Shown here piece by piece: positions 12,411 through 12,674 of a stretch of 12,674 nucleotides of DNA (its first letter is position 1; the number at the start of each line of letters is the position of its first letter). Origin of the DNA: Novosphingobium sp. GTDB lineage: Bacteria > Pseudomonadota > Alphaproteobacteria > Sphingomonadales > Sphingomonadaceae. A program made the translations under genes and the position numbers. Where the stretch lies: contig JAIXYF010000451.1 in the NCBI GenBank assembly GCA_027490345.1, forward strand, positions 1-12,674, in the 5' to 3' direction. The notes beneath the pieces were generated by a model, which did not search any database, was not told the DNA's origin, and saw only the letters and a list, made by a program, of their open reading frames with translations.

Positions 12411-12674
12411 TCAGGCCGCTTCCTTCTTGCGCCCGGCCTTCTTGCGCTCGTGCGGATCGAGCAGGGCCTTGCGCAGGCGGATCGACTTCGGCGTCACTTC
12501 GACCATTTCATCATCGTCGATATAGGCGATGGCCTGTTCCAACGTCATGATCTTCGGCGGGGTCAGGCGGATGGCGTCGTCCTTGCCGGTCGAACGGAAG
12601 TTCGTCAGCTGCTTCGATTTCATCGGGTTGACTTCGAGATCGTCAGGCTTAGCGTTCTCACCAATCACCATGCC
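12411..12674 (-). CDS. typA: Translational GTPase TypA/BipA, C-terminal end (5' part outside window)
   Basis: TypA/BipA is a ribosome-associated GTPase related to EF-G, involved in ribosome assembly and stress or cold adaptation. Only the last 87 codons are here, read on the minus strand from the window edge. They match the conserved family C-terminal domain closely: GMVIGENAKPDDLEVN, the KQLTNFRSTGKDDAIRL segment that follows, PPKIMTLEQAIAYIDDDEMVEVTP and SIRLRKALLDPHERKK. The lysine-rich end (KKAGRKKEAA) is typical. The GTPase domain lies beyond the window. It is followed by the shared terminator at 12353-12387. Confidence 0.95.
   Translation of the reverse strand, partial: GMVIGENAKPDDLEVNPMKSKQLTNFRSTGKDDAIRLTPPKIMTLEQAIAYIDDDEMVEVTPKSIRLRKALLDPHERKKAGRKKEAA

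Overview
The window looks like chromosomal DNA of an alphaproteobacterium, most likely a sphingomonad. This is inferred from high GC content, strong GC bias at third codon positions, the dispersed CCCCGGACTTGATCCGGGG-type palindromes, and close agreement of several genes with remembered family sequences. No phage, integrase, transposase, CRISPR array or rRNA is visible. Protein genes and one tRNA fill most of it; no gene-free stretch exceeds about 260 bases.

Layout. (1) 1-1743: the C-terminal part of a zinc-type alcohol dehydrogenase (+) meets a complete FMN-dependent L-lactate dehydrogenase, lldD (-), tail to tail with a 26-base overlap. (2) 1772-4057: tRNA-Thr(UGU), a DUF429-like RNase H-fold protein and rarA all lie on the minus strand. 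In transcription order this is rarA, DUF429-like gene (ATGA overlap), tRNA-Thr, lldD. (3) 4254-5790: a PadR/YqjI-type repressor with a His/Gly-rich N-terminus, preceded by a promoter containing a perfect 12-bp palindrome, overlaps a DUF2218 gene by ATGA. A four-helix membrane protein follows, and its ribosome-binding site lies inside a predicted hairpin. (4) 5953-8382: an 809-residue RTX/haemolysin-type calcium-binding protein with a C-terminal type I secretion-like end but no transporter genes nearby. (5) 8392-8419: a strong G-quadruplex motif in the 40-base gap between converging genes. (6) 8423-10704 (-): a GT4-type glycosyltransferase and two tandem small exported proteins of one architecture (signal peptide, glycine-zipper-like hydrophobic segment, Tyr/Arg-rich or Gln/Asp-rich tail). 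(7) 10839-12674: a DUF1993 protein (-), an unrecognised lipoprotein-like gene (+) and the C-terminus of typA/bipA (-), punctuated by two nearly identical terminators and two palindromic repeats.

How they may work together. The metal-responsive-type repressor with DUF2218 suggests a small iron or metal homeostasis operon. RarA with a translationally coupled RNase H-fold protein suggests a link to stalled-fork or DNA repair biology. The exported repeat proteins, RTX protein and glycosyltransferase suggest a cell-surface cluster. These functional links are inferences. I did not find a clear new multi-gene defence or mobile system. The best leads are the rarA/DUF429 coupling, the PadR-DUF2218 module with its operator, the hairpin over the ribosome-binding site at 5297-5334, and the G-quadruplex.
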